In this document: positions 1-5,438 of the stretch, piece after piece
How the letters are laid out: each line of letters begins with the position of its first letter
Numbering within the stretch: the stretch's first letter is position 1
Origin: Rikenellaceae bacterium
GTDB taxonomy: Bacteria; Bacteroidota; Bacteroidia; Bacteroidales; UBA932
Assembly: GCA_900771005.1 (NCBI GenBank)
Contig: CAAGMI010000157.1
Coordinates: 1-6,287, forward strand
DNA length: 6,287 bases
Direction: 5' to 3'
The notes under the pieces: generated by a model
Databases searched by the model: none
What the model was told of the DNA's origin: nothing
The model's input: the letters and a program-made list of their open reading frames with translations, nothing else
Position numbers and translations under genes: made by a program

Positions 1-1334
1 GTCGTCTCAAGATACGAGCCGCGGATGAGGTCAAGCCATTTCTGCACATAATCCTTGTAGACACACTTCGCCTTGTTTCCCTCGCCCTTCGCCGAGAAGA
101 ACACATTGAGGTCAAACTCGTCGAACTCACCCTGCCGCGCAATGCGCTGAATTGACTCGGGTATCTTGTAGGTGAGCATCACCATCCGAGGCAAAGCGGC
201 GTATGGATTCTCCAGCTCATCCCCACCCTTAAACTTTAAACCTTGAACTTTAAACTCTTCTTTGGCCCGTTGCTCATCCGAGTACGTCCAGTTATAGATC
301 TGGTCCTCGATGAACTCGCCGGAATTGATCGCCCGAAACGGCGTTCCCGAAAGATAGAGATAGCGCGTCGCGGTAATCGGCAGCCACGTCTCGTCCAACC
401 TTTCTCCGCTCCGCTCCTCGCCTTCGGCTTCGACTTCGTCTTCGTCTGTCTCAAACAGCTTCTTCGCGCTGTCCTTCCAGGCGCCGAAGTGATATTCGTC
501 AAAGACGACGAGATCCCAGTTGATCTCATGCACCCACTCGTTCGTCGTCTTGATGCCGCCGGTCTCGCGGTTATAGCCGAGAAAGTCCTGAAACGACCCG
601 AAGCAGACGATGGGCTTCTTCTTGCTCGCCTTCGCGTACTGCTCGTCGGCGGTCGGATCGCCGGGACGCTGGCTGCGGCAGATGAACTGCCAGCCCTCGA
701 AATCCACATGCGTCATCAGGTCCTCGCGCCACGCCGACTGGACAGCCGGCTTGAAGGTCAGAACCAAGACACGCTTCGCCCCGAGCCGCTTGGCGAGCTG
801 ATAGGTGGCAAAGGTCTTGCCGAAGCGCATCTTCGCATTCCACAGGAACTTCGGCGTCCGCCTGATGCGTTTCTCCTTCGCCGCGCTTTCGTAATAGCGC
901 ACGGTCTTCTCGACCGCGGCGCTTTGCTCGGGACGCATCTTGAAGTCAAGCGTCCTCTGTTCGACGTTGTCAACGCGATTGCAGACCGCAATCCACGCCG
1001 CACGAACGGCGCTTTCAGTGCACTTGAACCACTCCGTCTTCTTGCCTTGATGGTACTGCTGTTCATAGCCCATCGCCACGAGCTTCTCGTGGACGCGCTT
1101 GTCGGTGAACGACCCACCGTCCGAATACATCGCGCTTTCGGCGAAGACGATTCGATACGGCTTTCTGTCGCCCGGCTTCAGCACGGGAAACTGCTCGGCG
1201 ACGCGCTTCTCCACGCCCGTCGAGGCGAACCCGACCTTCAGCATTCCCGCATACTTCGGATTGTCCTCCTCGTAGGCGTAGATCATCGGCCTCGTCTCGG
1301 GCCGCGCCGGAAAGAACTCCTCGTTATCTGCCAT
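1..1334 (-). CDS. GIY-YIG-like / superfamily 2 helicase fusion, restriction- or defence-type (3' end outside window)
   Basis: A leftward frame stays open for 444 codons and runs off the window edge, so the C-terminal helicase lobe is missing. Residues about 17-105 look like a degenerate GIY-YIG domain of the T5orf172/MUG113 kind: Ile18-Tyr19, Lys33-Val34-Gly35, an Arg at 44, a His-Glu at 82-83 and the typical Lys-Thr-Glu-Trp-Phe near 99-103. The helicase core follows: Walker A-like MRFGKT at 169-174, DEYH box (motif II) at 279-282, and SGTPF (motif III) at 329-333. Known relatives with this order are annotated as restriction endonuclease-like or DEAD/DEAH helicases; DNA cleavage driven by ATP-dependent translocation is inferred. 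The ATG at 1332-1334 is preceded by AGGAG with only 3 nt spacing, short but the best start available. Two repetitive inserts lie at residues about 296-313 and 361-370. Divergent from a toxin-antitoxin operon. Alternative: a helicase whose GIY-YIG-like domain only binds DNA. Confidence 0.88.
   Translation of the reverse strand, partial: MADNEEFFPARPETRPMIYAYEEDNPKYAGMLKVGFASTGVEKRVAEQFPVLKPGDRKPYRIVFAESAMYSDGGSFTDKRVHEKLVAMGYEQQYHQGKKTEWFKCTESAVRAAWIAVCNRVDNVEQRTLDFKMRPEQSAAVEKTVRYYESAAKEKRIRRTPKFLWNAKMRFGKTFATYQLAKRLGAKRVLVLTFKPAVQSAWREDLMTHVDFEGWQFICRSQRPGDPTADEQYAKASKKKPIVCFGSFQDFLGYNRETGGIKTTNEWVHEINWDLVVFDEYHFGAWKDSAKKLFETDEDEVEAEGEERSGERLDETWLPITATRYLYLSGTPFRAINSGEFIEDQIYNWTYSDEQRAKEEFKVQGLKFKGGDELENPYAALPRMVMLTYKIPESIQRIARQGEFDEFDLNVFFSAKGEGNKAKCVYKDYVQKWLDLIRGSYLET
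229..255 (-). repeat. TTTAAAGTTCAAGG-type repeat inserted in frame in the helicase gene
   Basis: The decamer aactttaaac occurs at 232-241 and 246-255 on the + strand, a 14-bp period, separated by a cttga-type spacer. Read on the coding strand it encodes FKVQGLKFKG (residues 361-370) without breaking the frame. Its A+T-rich make-up contrasts with the surrounding GC-rich gene. It lies beyond motif III, between the two helicase lobes. This kind of repeat is familiar to me as a dispersed intergenic element in some environmental bacterial genomes; that is recollection and not shown here. Confidence 0.6.
401..448 (-). repeat. Hexanucleotide repeat coding an acidic insert in the helicase
   Basis: On the + strand four consecutive 6-bp units, CTTCGG, CTTCGA, CTTCGT and CTTCGT, occupy 422-445, preceded by a CTCCG-CTCCG-CTCCTCG run. 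On the coding strand this gives a Glu/Asp-rich stretch (ETDEDEVEAEGEE, residues 296-308) and then SGER. It falls between helicase motifs II and III, where a surface loop could tolerate extra residues. Probably replication-slippage expansion. Confidence 0.6.
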
Positions 1335-1375
1335 ATGCTCCTTTCTGACGACCTGCTGCCGCACCTCCGTCACCC

Positions 1376-1404
1376 TTGACACTTGCGCCACAATAGTGTA
1401 CATT
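1376..1404 (+). promoter_or_regulatory. Sigma-70-type promoter of the toxin-antitoxin operon
   Basis: A perfect -35 hexamer TTGACA (1376-1381) is followed by a 17-bp spacer and a -10 hexamer TACATT (1399-1404, four of six matching consensus). The antitoxin start codon lies 26 bp after the -10 box, so the leader is short. The -10 box overlaps the palindromic operator described separately. Confidence 0.75.
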
Positions 1405-1407
1405 ATT
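1392..1407. promoter_or_regulatory. TGTACA-centred palindromic operator, likely bound by the antitoxin
   Basis: The 16-bp sequence AATAGTGTACATTATT is symmetric in seven of its eight base pairs, with the core TGTACA at 1397-1402. The E. coli YefM antitoxin is known to recognise palindromes with a TGTACA core, and the downstream gene is a Phd/YefM-family antitoxin. Because the site covers the -10 box, binding should block RNA polymerase. Function is inferred from symmetry, position and family. Confidence 0.7.
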
Positions 1408-1429
1408 CGCGTCAAGAGGAGAGAAGAAT

Positions 1430-1753
1430 ATGCGCACGACGACCGCCCAACTTGAACGCCCAATCCTTTCCGAGGATGTTGTCTCGTTTACCGAATGCCG
1501 CGGCAAACTGGCCGAATACTTCGAAAAGACGCGCACCACGCATCGTCCCGTCGTCGTGACGCAGAATGGACGCGCCACCACGGTCATCGTCAACCTTGGC
1601 GACTGGGAACATGTTTTTGCCGCTTGGGAGGATGCCCGTCTCACGCGCGAAGTCCTTGAGGACCTGCGCATTGGACGCGAACAGATTGCCCGGGGCGAGA
1701 CAATCCCACACGAGGAAGTCATGCGCCAGATGCGGGAGAAGTACGGACTATGA
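1430..1753 (+). CDS. Phd/YefM-family antitoxin
   Basis: A 107-residue protein of the usual size for this family. The N-terminal part (about residues 14-60) has the Phd/YefM pattern: a VSFTECRGKLAEYFE helix, where a short N-terminal segment leads to the DNA-binding fold, then RPVVVTQNGRATTVIVNLGDWE, matching the conserved strand-Gly-Arg-Pro/Ala-strand-x-x-x-Trp/Tyr block. The charged C-terminal helix region (about 65-107) would wrap and neutralise the toxin. AGGAG at 1417-1421 lies 8 nt before the ATG, a good Shine-Dalgarno. The stop overlaps the toxin start by ATGA, so the two are translationally coupled. It is expected to autorepress through the TGTACA palindrome upstream and to be degraded by host proteases. 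Confidence 0.92.
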   Translation: MRTTTAQLERPILSEDVVSFTECRGKLAEYFEKTRTTHRPVVVTQNGRATTVIVNLGDWEHVFAAWEDARLTREVLEDLRIGREQIARGETIPHEEVMRQMREKYGL

Positions 1754-2052
1754 ACGTCGAATGGACCCAACACGCTCGCGACCTTCTTGACGAGCAACTG
1801 GCCATCATATCGAACGTCCGCGGTCCCGAGGACGCGGCACGATGGTACGGGCGACTTTTGGAACTCATAGACCCTCTTGAACAATTTCCAGAGGCCTATC
1901 CCCTCTCCCGCGTTCCCTCGCTCGCCAAAGAAGGCGTCCATACGATAGCGTTCAAGAAATACACGATCTTCTATATCATCGAGAGTGCGGTTTGCTACAT
2001 CGTCTCGATTCGCCGCGCCGCAATGGACATCCAATCTCCAAAGGACCTGTGA
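1750..2052 (+). CDS. ParE/RelE-superfamily toxin
   Basis: A 100-residue protein with the ParE/RelE layout: an N-terminal strand with VEWTQHARDLLDE, two helices with Arg-Trp-Tyr and Leu-rich positions to about residue 45, the FPEAYPLSR turn (46-54), then the C-terminal strands VHTIAFKKYTIFYIIE and VCYIVSIRRA. The family contains gyrase poisons (ParE) and ribosome-dependent mRNA interferases (RelE/YoeB). Overall similarity and the RxxxYxIxY-type strand (here KKYTIFYII) favour the ParE-like branch, but the target cannot be decided by eye. Its ATG overlaps the antitoxin stop (ATGA), ensuring antitoxin is made first. Eighteen bases separate it from the convergent gene downstream, and no terminator hairpin is visible there. 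Confidence 0.9.
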   Translation: MNVEWTQHARDLLDEQLAIISNVRGPEDAARWYGRLLELIDPLEQFPEAYPLSRVPSLAKEGVHTIAFKKYTIFYIIESAVCYIVSIRRAAMDIQSPKDL

Positions 2053-2070
2053 TCTTAGAGAATCAACCAT

Positions 2071-2244
2071 TCACCATCGCCCCTTCCGCTCCCATGGTTT
2101 CTGCTTCTCCGATTCCAACCGGCTGATGCGCCCTTCCAGCTCGCGAATCCGCCGATCGCGCTCTTCAAGTTCACGCTCCTGCTCCTCGCGCCGCCCCCAC
2201 TCGTCGAGAAGCGCCGCGCCAACAACCCATCCCAGAAAACTCAT
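2071..2244 (-). CDS. Small hydrophobic-N-terminus coiled-coil protein, unknown function
   Basis: The start is set by a strong Shine-Dalgarno (AGGAGG, 6 nt before the ATG at 2242-2244), giving 57 residues; a longer upstream frame exists but starts inside the preceding gene without support. Residues 3-13 (FLGWVVGAALL) are hydrophobic, too short for a standard transmembrane helix but able to bury in a membrane or form a signal-like anchor. Residues about 17-48 are almost all Glu, Arg and Lys with Leu/Ile spaced in heptad fashion (RELEERDRRIRELEGRISRLE), a predicted coiled coil. The tail is basic with two Trp. The ATG overlaps the stop of the upstream 197-residue gene (ATGA), so the pair is translationally coupled. 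No family recognised. It could be a membrane-tethered adaptor or a small phage- or defence-related protein. Confidence 0.72.
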   Translation of the reverse strand: MSFLGWVVGAALLDEWGRREEQERELEERDRRIRELEGRISRLESEKQKPWERKGRW

Positions 2245-2834
2245 TGAGCACCTCCTTCGCGTGACTCGACAGGATAATAAAATGCAAGATCGGACTCGCT
2301 GACCGATTCCGCGATCCCCCTCGCAACCCTTACGCCCAATCGTCGAGCAAGAAGCACAGCAGCGCATTCCGCCCGCCGCTTATTTGTGAATTCCTCCAAA
2401 AACGGCCAGCAGCAAGCCCGCTGTGAGAATTCACTGTGATACCGCAGGGGAAAATAGGAACTGGCGCCTTTGAAGAATCCAGTTAGCACATGCGCAATCG
2501 GAACACCATCCACCCCAATGCACGACATAACAGCCACCTTTTCCAATGCCTCAAAATGGAATCCACCCTGCCCCTTCTGCTTCTTCAGATTCGCCGCACC
2601 AATACCCTGCCTCAACTCCCACTTCCTTTGCTCATTCGAATTGTCCGGCAGTCGATCCGTGTTGATTAAGACAGGCGGCTTTTCATCATTCGCAAAATGC
2701 CGGTCTGCACCACGTGGCAAGCCCTTGTCTTTCCCGAGTGCTGTCGCCGTTCGCCGGTCAATCGGCACACGCACAGGCGTTCCGGCATAAACAGACGAAA
2801 CGCAACCTCCACCTGTTGAACGGCTCTTGCTCAT
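2241..2834 (-). CDS. Hypothetical protein of 197 residues, first gene of a two-gene operon
   Basis: The ATG at 2832-2834 follows a purine-rich GGGGAGGGG (2843-2851), whose GGAGG core is about 10 nt upstream, a plausible ribosome site. The protein is soluble-looking with no signal peptide or membrane helix. The N-terminal 50 residues are basic and Gly/Ser-rich. The middle holds PVLINTDRL (54-62) and a Lys/Gly/Gln-rich stretch (84-91), followed by a more hydrophobic core, FEALEKVAVMSCIGVDGVPIAHVL, at 94-117. A Cys-Cys-Trp-Pro sits at 141-144, then a KRRAECAAVLLARRLGVRVAR helix-like stretch at 152-172. I do not recognise a family or catalytic motif. The stop overlaps the start of the 57-residue gene downstream. 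The reading frame is credible because of the ATGA coupling and the long uninterrupted length, but function is unknown. Confidence 0.65.
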   Translation of the reverse strand: MSKSRSTGGGCVSSVYAGTPVRVPIDRRTATALGKDKGLPRGADRHFANDEKPPVLINTDRLPDNSNEQRKWELRQGIGAANLKKQKGQGGFHFEALEKVAVMSCIGVDGVPIAHVLTGFFKGASSYFPLRYHSEFSQRACCWPFLEEFTNKRRAECAAVLLARRLGVRVARGIAESVSESDLAFYYPVESREGGAQ

Positions 2835-2982
2835 TGTGGTTTCCCCTCCCCATCAAGGCCATCCCTGCCTTTCAAAAAATCATCCGATGACAGGCCCAGC
2901 AACAACGAAGGCCCGACCAACCCTTTCTCTGCCTCTTTTTCTATCTTGTATGTTCAGTTATAACTCTTCAATTCTCGAACAT

Positions 2983-3004
2983 CCATTTCACCAAATGGGT
3001 GAAA
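2983..3004. repeat. Overlapping inverted repeats that can pair in two ways
   Basis: TTTCACC (2986-2992) and GGTGAAA (2998-3004) form a 7-bp stem with a 5-nt loop. Overlapping it, CCATTT (2983-2988) and AAATGG (2993-2998) form a 6-bp stem with a 4-nt loop. Only one can exist at a time. No U-tract follows on either strand, so it is not a standard terminator. It lies about 150-170 bp upstream of the 197-residue gene. Confidence 0.5.
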
Positions 3005-3041
3005 ACCAAATTCTGAGATTTATCATCATATCCGTGCAAAC

Positions 3042-3065
3042 CTCTGTGCCTCTGTGTCTCTGTGT
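3042..3065 (+). repeat. Three tandem 8-bp units CTCTGTGC/T
   Basis: The units CTCTGTGC (3042-3049), CTCTGTGT (3050-3057) and CTCTGTGT (3058-3065) follow each other exactly and continue into TT. The copy is intergenic. I have a recollection of similar CTCTGTG-rich dispersed repeats in environmental bacterial genomes; this is not verified. Confidence 0.8.
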
Positions 3066-3250
3066 TTAGATATCGGTGCGCTGGCGAAATTCAACTGCCG
3101 AATTTAGGATAATGCACTTGGTTGTCATCTGTATTCTCCATTCAGAGACAGGATATCCACCACGGACACCCCCTCCAATAATGGTGAATGCAGTTTCTCC
3201 GAAAAAGGTTCACTCGCCCTGCCACTTTCTTGAACCACGGAATCCTCACG

Positions 3251-3272
3251 GAACGCCGCGTTCGCGGCACTC
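3251..3272. repeat. GC-rich hairpin downstream of the reductase gene
   Basis: GAACGCCGCG (3251-3260) and CGCGGCACTC (3263-3272) flank TT. Six central pairs are perfect, and in minus-strand RNA G-U pairs extend the stem to about nine or ten with a small GAAC-type loop. It begins about 103 nt after the reductase stop in the direction of transcription. There is no U-run after it, so it could be an mRNA-stabilising or REP-like hairpin rather than an intrinsic terminator. Confidence 0.45.
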
Positions 3273-3299
3273 GGAATGCGATGGAGATATGAGGCGTCA

Positions 3300-3348
3300 C
3301 GACCTCAGCATAGGCAATACTTTTATAAATCGAAACTGCGACCTCAGC
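3300..3348 (+). repeat. 10-bp direct repeat pair cgacctcagc
   Basis: The decamer cgacctcagc occurs at 3300-3309 and 3339-3348, 39 bp start to start, in the untranslated stretch just after the reductase gene. Two copies so close are noticeable, but chance or an old duplication cannot be separated from function. Confidence 0.5.
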
Positions 3349-3375
3349 CACCCCTTATCTTATTACGCCGAACAT

Positions 3376-4122
3376 TCAGCCACCAGTCGTAAAACCACCA
3401 TCAATCACGAACTGCTGCCCCGTCACCCACGCAGCCGCATCGCTGAGCAGATAAACGGCCATCCCAGCAATGTCCTCCGGTTCGCCGTACCTTTTGAGTG
3501 GATAACGGGACTCGTTCGCCTGACGTTGCTCTTCTGTCAATGCAGAGAAATTAATCAACGGAGTATTGACCATCCCTGGTGCAATGGCGTTGACGCGTAT
3601 CTTTCGCCCTGCCAAGTCAAGTGCCGCGCCACGAACAAACGCCGTAATTCCACCCTTCGTCGCGCCATAAATGCTATGTGCGGCACTCGCGTGATAACTT
3701 GCAATGGAGGATAACATTATAACCGATGCACATTTGTTCAGTTTCTTTGATTTGGAAAGCGATGCGAGAAACAAGATCGGAGCTTTTAGGTTGACGTTGA
3801 AAACCCGATCAACGAACTCTGAAGTAAGAAACTTTAGTGGCGTATGGTTATCAGATGTTCCTGCGCACTGAACAAGTCCATCCAATGTCGGCAGTCGTTC
3901 AATAAGTTGCCTTATCGCTACACCCTCCGTAATGTCCACCTCCTCGATTATATGCCCTCCACCTTTGCAGTGCTTCAGCGTCTCCTCCAGCCGCTCGCGG
4001 TTTCGTGCAACGAGAATACATTTTGCCCCCGCTTCTGCACACGCGACCGCGATTCCTCGGCCAATTCCAGAAGAGGCCCCAGTTACGAGAACAGTTTTCC
4101 CTTCAAGCGTAAACTTCAGCAT
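3376..4122 (-). CDS. FabG-like short-chain dehydrogenase/reductase (putative 3-oxoacyl-ACP reductase)
   Basis: Classical SDR of 248 residues, the normal FabG length. The nucleotide-binding motif TGASSGIG is at 14-21, an Asp at 63 lies in the VDI turn, QCAG at 85-88 replaces the usual NNAG, and the catalytic tetrad is Asn111, Ser139, Tyr152 and Lys156 (YGATK). The C-terminal GQQFVIDGG block is also typical. Arg40 and Arg42 after the second strand suggest NADPH preference. GGAGG at 4129-4133 lies 6 nt before the ATG at 4120-4122, which fixes this start; other upstream ATGs are less well placed. The start lies inside the last 20 nt of the ketoacyl synthase gene, so translation is coupled. Likely reaction: NADPH reduction of the 3-oxoacyl-ACP made by its neighbour. 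Alternative: an unrelated sugar or alcohol dehydrogenase of the same fold. Confidence 0.88.
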   Translation of the reverse strand: MLKFTLEGKTVLVTGASSGIGRGIAVACAEAGAKCILVARNRERLEETLKHCKGGGHIIEEVDITEGVAIRQLIERLPTLDGLVQCAGTSDNHTPLKFLTSEFVDRVFNVNLKAPILFLASLSKSKKLNKCASVIMLSSIASYHASAAHSIYGATKGGITAFVRGAALDLAGRKIRVNAIAPGMVNTPLINFSALTEEQRQANESRYPLKRYGEPEDIAGMAVYLLSDAAAWVTGQQFVIDGGFTTGG

Positions 4123-5176
4123 AGTCATCCTCCACCTTAACAAGTTTTGATACGGTCACTTTATCAGTCTCGAAATACACACTTCCCCAAGACAACCCAA
4201 CCCCGAAAGCACAAGCGATCACCTTCAGTTTACTTGTTGTAAGTTGTTCACCCAATCTTGTCACCATCAGAAGCGGTAATGATGCCGAAGATGAGTTTCC
4301 ATAGTCCTCGATGTTGTGCGGACATTTCTCGAGAGGATACGCTACTTTCTTGGCGATCTTCGCATTCAACATCAAGTTGGCTTGATGTAAAAGGAGATAA
4401 TCGATCCCATCCAATAGAATGTTGAAATGCTCACACAATGCCTTGATTGATTTCGGCGGTTCCGAAATGCCAAACGAAAACACATCCATTCCATCCAAAG
4501 CCGTGTTCATTCTCGTTCGCCTTATTCCACCAGCGAATTCCTCCAACTGATATGACTTGTCGTTACACGGGTTTCGATACCCGCCATCAGGCATGATGAT
4601 TGCCTTCCAGCCGGAACCATCTGTAGCCAAATGGAAATGAATCGGAGAAGCTGCTTCATCCAATTCAAGTGCCGTACACGTTCCGGCAGCACCAAATAAT
4701 GGATACGTGCTTTTATCAAGTGGATTATACGCCTGCACACCCTCGCCACAGCAAAGGAGCACACGCTTTAATCCAGATGATAGCAACCCTGCGGTCGACT
4801 GCAATCCATACACCCATCCTGAGCAACCAAAGGAAATGCAAAACGAAGCACATTCCTTTGACAGCCCAAGCCGGTTCTGAACAAGCGTGGCGTTAGACGG
4901 TCTAAGATAATCAGGCGATTGTGTCACAACAACCAAACCATCAACGCTCGACTTTTCCCATCCGAGGTCTGCTATCAGCCTCTCGGCTGCCGCGACGCAC
5001 AAATCGCTCGACAACAATTTCCGAGAAACATGCCTCCGCTCAACGCCGGTCGAGTTTATGAATTTTTCAACCTCGTCATCAGCGAACAACCCAAGCCCCC
5101 GATTTTCCTCTACCGCTGACGGAACTGCGGCAGAAAGTCCGGCGATCCGAACGCCCGTTACAGAAAGAAATGCCAC
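4103..5176 (-). CDS. Ketoacyl-ACP synthase III-like enzyme (FabH family)
   Basis: A 357-residue thiolase-fold protein, slightly longer than E. coli FabH. The FabH triad is present: Cys118 in FGCSGW, His264 in LLLHQAN, and Asn294 in DYGNSSSAS. The TGVERRHV block (43-50) and the C-terminal FGVGLSWGSVYFE (324-336) are also FabH-like. Known family members condense an acyl-CoA starter with malonyl-ACP to a 3-oxoacyl-ACP without needing a preloaded acyl-ACP. The start is GTG at 5174-5176, supported by AAAGGG 7 nt upstream that overlaps the end of the carrier-protein gene; only 4 nt separate the two genes. The 3' end overlaps the reductase start by 20 nt. Dedicated FabH-like enzymes next to a private carrier protein occur in O-antigen and flagellin-glycosylation loci, for example the P. 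aeruginosa a-type flagellin island. The starter unit is unknown. Confidence 0.9.
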   Translation of the reverse strand: MAFLSVTGVRIAGLSAAVPSAVEENRGLGLFADDEVEKFINSTGVERRHVSRKLLSSDLCVAAAERLIADLGWEKSSVDGLVVVTQSPDYLRPSNATLVQNRLGLSKECASFCISFGCSGWVYGLQSTAGLLSSGLKRVLLCCGEGVQAYNPLDKSTYPLFGAAGTCTALELDEAASPIHFHLATDGSGWKAIIMPDGGYRNPCNDKSYQLEEFAGGIRRTRMNTALDGMDVFSFGISEPPKSIKALCEHFNILLDGIDYLLLHQANLMLNAKIAKKVAYPLEKCPHNIEDYGNSSSASLPLLMVTRLGEQLTTSKLKVIACAFGVGLSWGSVYFETDKVTVSKLVKVEDDYAEVYA

Positions 5177-5180
5177 TGTC

Positions 5181-5414
5181 TTACCCTTTCTTTGCTACGA
5201 TCCTGTCGAAGATGTCCTGAATCGTCTGCGAGGCGCGGATGTCGTCACCGCGAAGCTGTACCCCATACTCCTCGTCAATCATCGAAATGATCGACAGTGC
5301 CACGATTGAACACCACGACGGCAAGTCGCGGAATTTGGAGGTTGGTTCGACCACGGCGCCCTCAAGGTCGTCAAACTGTTCGCTGACCTGACCGATGAAC
5401 GTATTGATATCCAT
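5181..5414 (-). CDS. Acyl carrier protein, dedicated to the operon
   Basis: Seventy-seven residues, acidic and helical, the usual size. Ser36 in LPSWCSIVALSII is the expected phosphopantetheine attachment site, followed by the acidic helix MIDEEYGVQLRGDDIR. The canonical Asp-Ser-Leu triplet reads Cys-Ser-Ile here. The match to carrier proteins of polysaccharide loci (pattern W-x-S-hydrophobic-x-x-L, then IDEEYGV) is close. AAAGGAA (5421-5427) lies 6 nt upstream of the ATG. It sits 24 nt after the acyltransferase gene and 4 nt before the ketoacyl synthase. A holo-ACP synthase must come from elsewhere in the genome. Role: holds malonyl and 3-oxo/3-hydroxyacyl groups for its neighbours (inferred). 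Confidence 0.9.
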   Translation of the reverse strand: MDINTFIGQVSEQFDDLEGAVVEPTSKFRDLPSWCSIVALSIISMIDEEYGVQLRGDDIRASQTIQDIFDRIVAKKG

Positions 5415-5438
5415 TTTCTATTCCTTTCTATGACTTGT

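Larger units (their letters stand above)
2835..3375. other. Gene-free region of about 540 bp with small repeats and hairpins
   Basis: No open frame here has a convincing ribosome site or recognisable product; short frames exist on both strands but look like chance. The region includes the leader of the 197-residue gene at its left end. A possible leftward promoter, TTGAAG-N17-CAAGAT, lies around 2943-2971 on the minus strand and is weak. The perfect 10-bp palindrome AGTTATAACT occupies 2956-2965. Other elements are listed separately: a triple 8-bp repeat, an alternative-pairing hairpin, a GC-rich hairpin and a pair of 10-bp direct repeats. It separates the unknown operon from the sugar operon, both of which read leftward. 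Confidence 0.6.

Noticed and set aside
243..1379. 378-codon open frame on the + strand
   Set aside because: It lies opposite the helicase frame, which has recognisable motifs in order. The antisense translation has no family features and is explained by GC-rich codon bias.
1324..2070. 248-codon open frame on the minus strand over the toxin-antitoxin genes
   Set aside because: Antitoxin and toxin on the + strand have clear family patterns, ribosome site, promoter and ATGA coupling; the minus frame has none.
2071..2367. 98-codon version of the small coiled-coil gene
   Set aside because: The longer form starts deep in the preceding gene without a ribosome site, while the ATG at 2242-2244 has AGGAGG at ideal spacing.
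2986..3004. Intrinsic terminator on either strand
   Set aside because: The stem is good but no U-rich tract follows in either direction.
2827..3069. 80-codon open frame on the + strand
   Set aside because: It contains the CTCTGTG tandem and low-complexity translation, has no good ribosome site, and overlaps the start region of the leftward gene.
3142..3351. 69-codon GTG-start frame on the minus strand after the reductase
   Set aside because: The purine run abuts the start with no spacing, the frame runs through the hairpin and direct repeats, and the product resembles nothing.
3076..3714. 212-codon open frame on the + strand
   Set aside because: Its right half is antisense to the reductase gene, and its left half crosses the repeat-bearing intergenic stretch. 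There is no recognisable domain.
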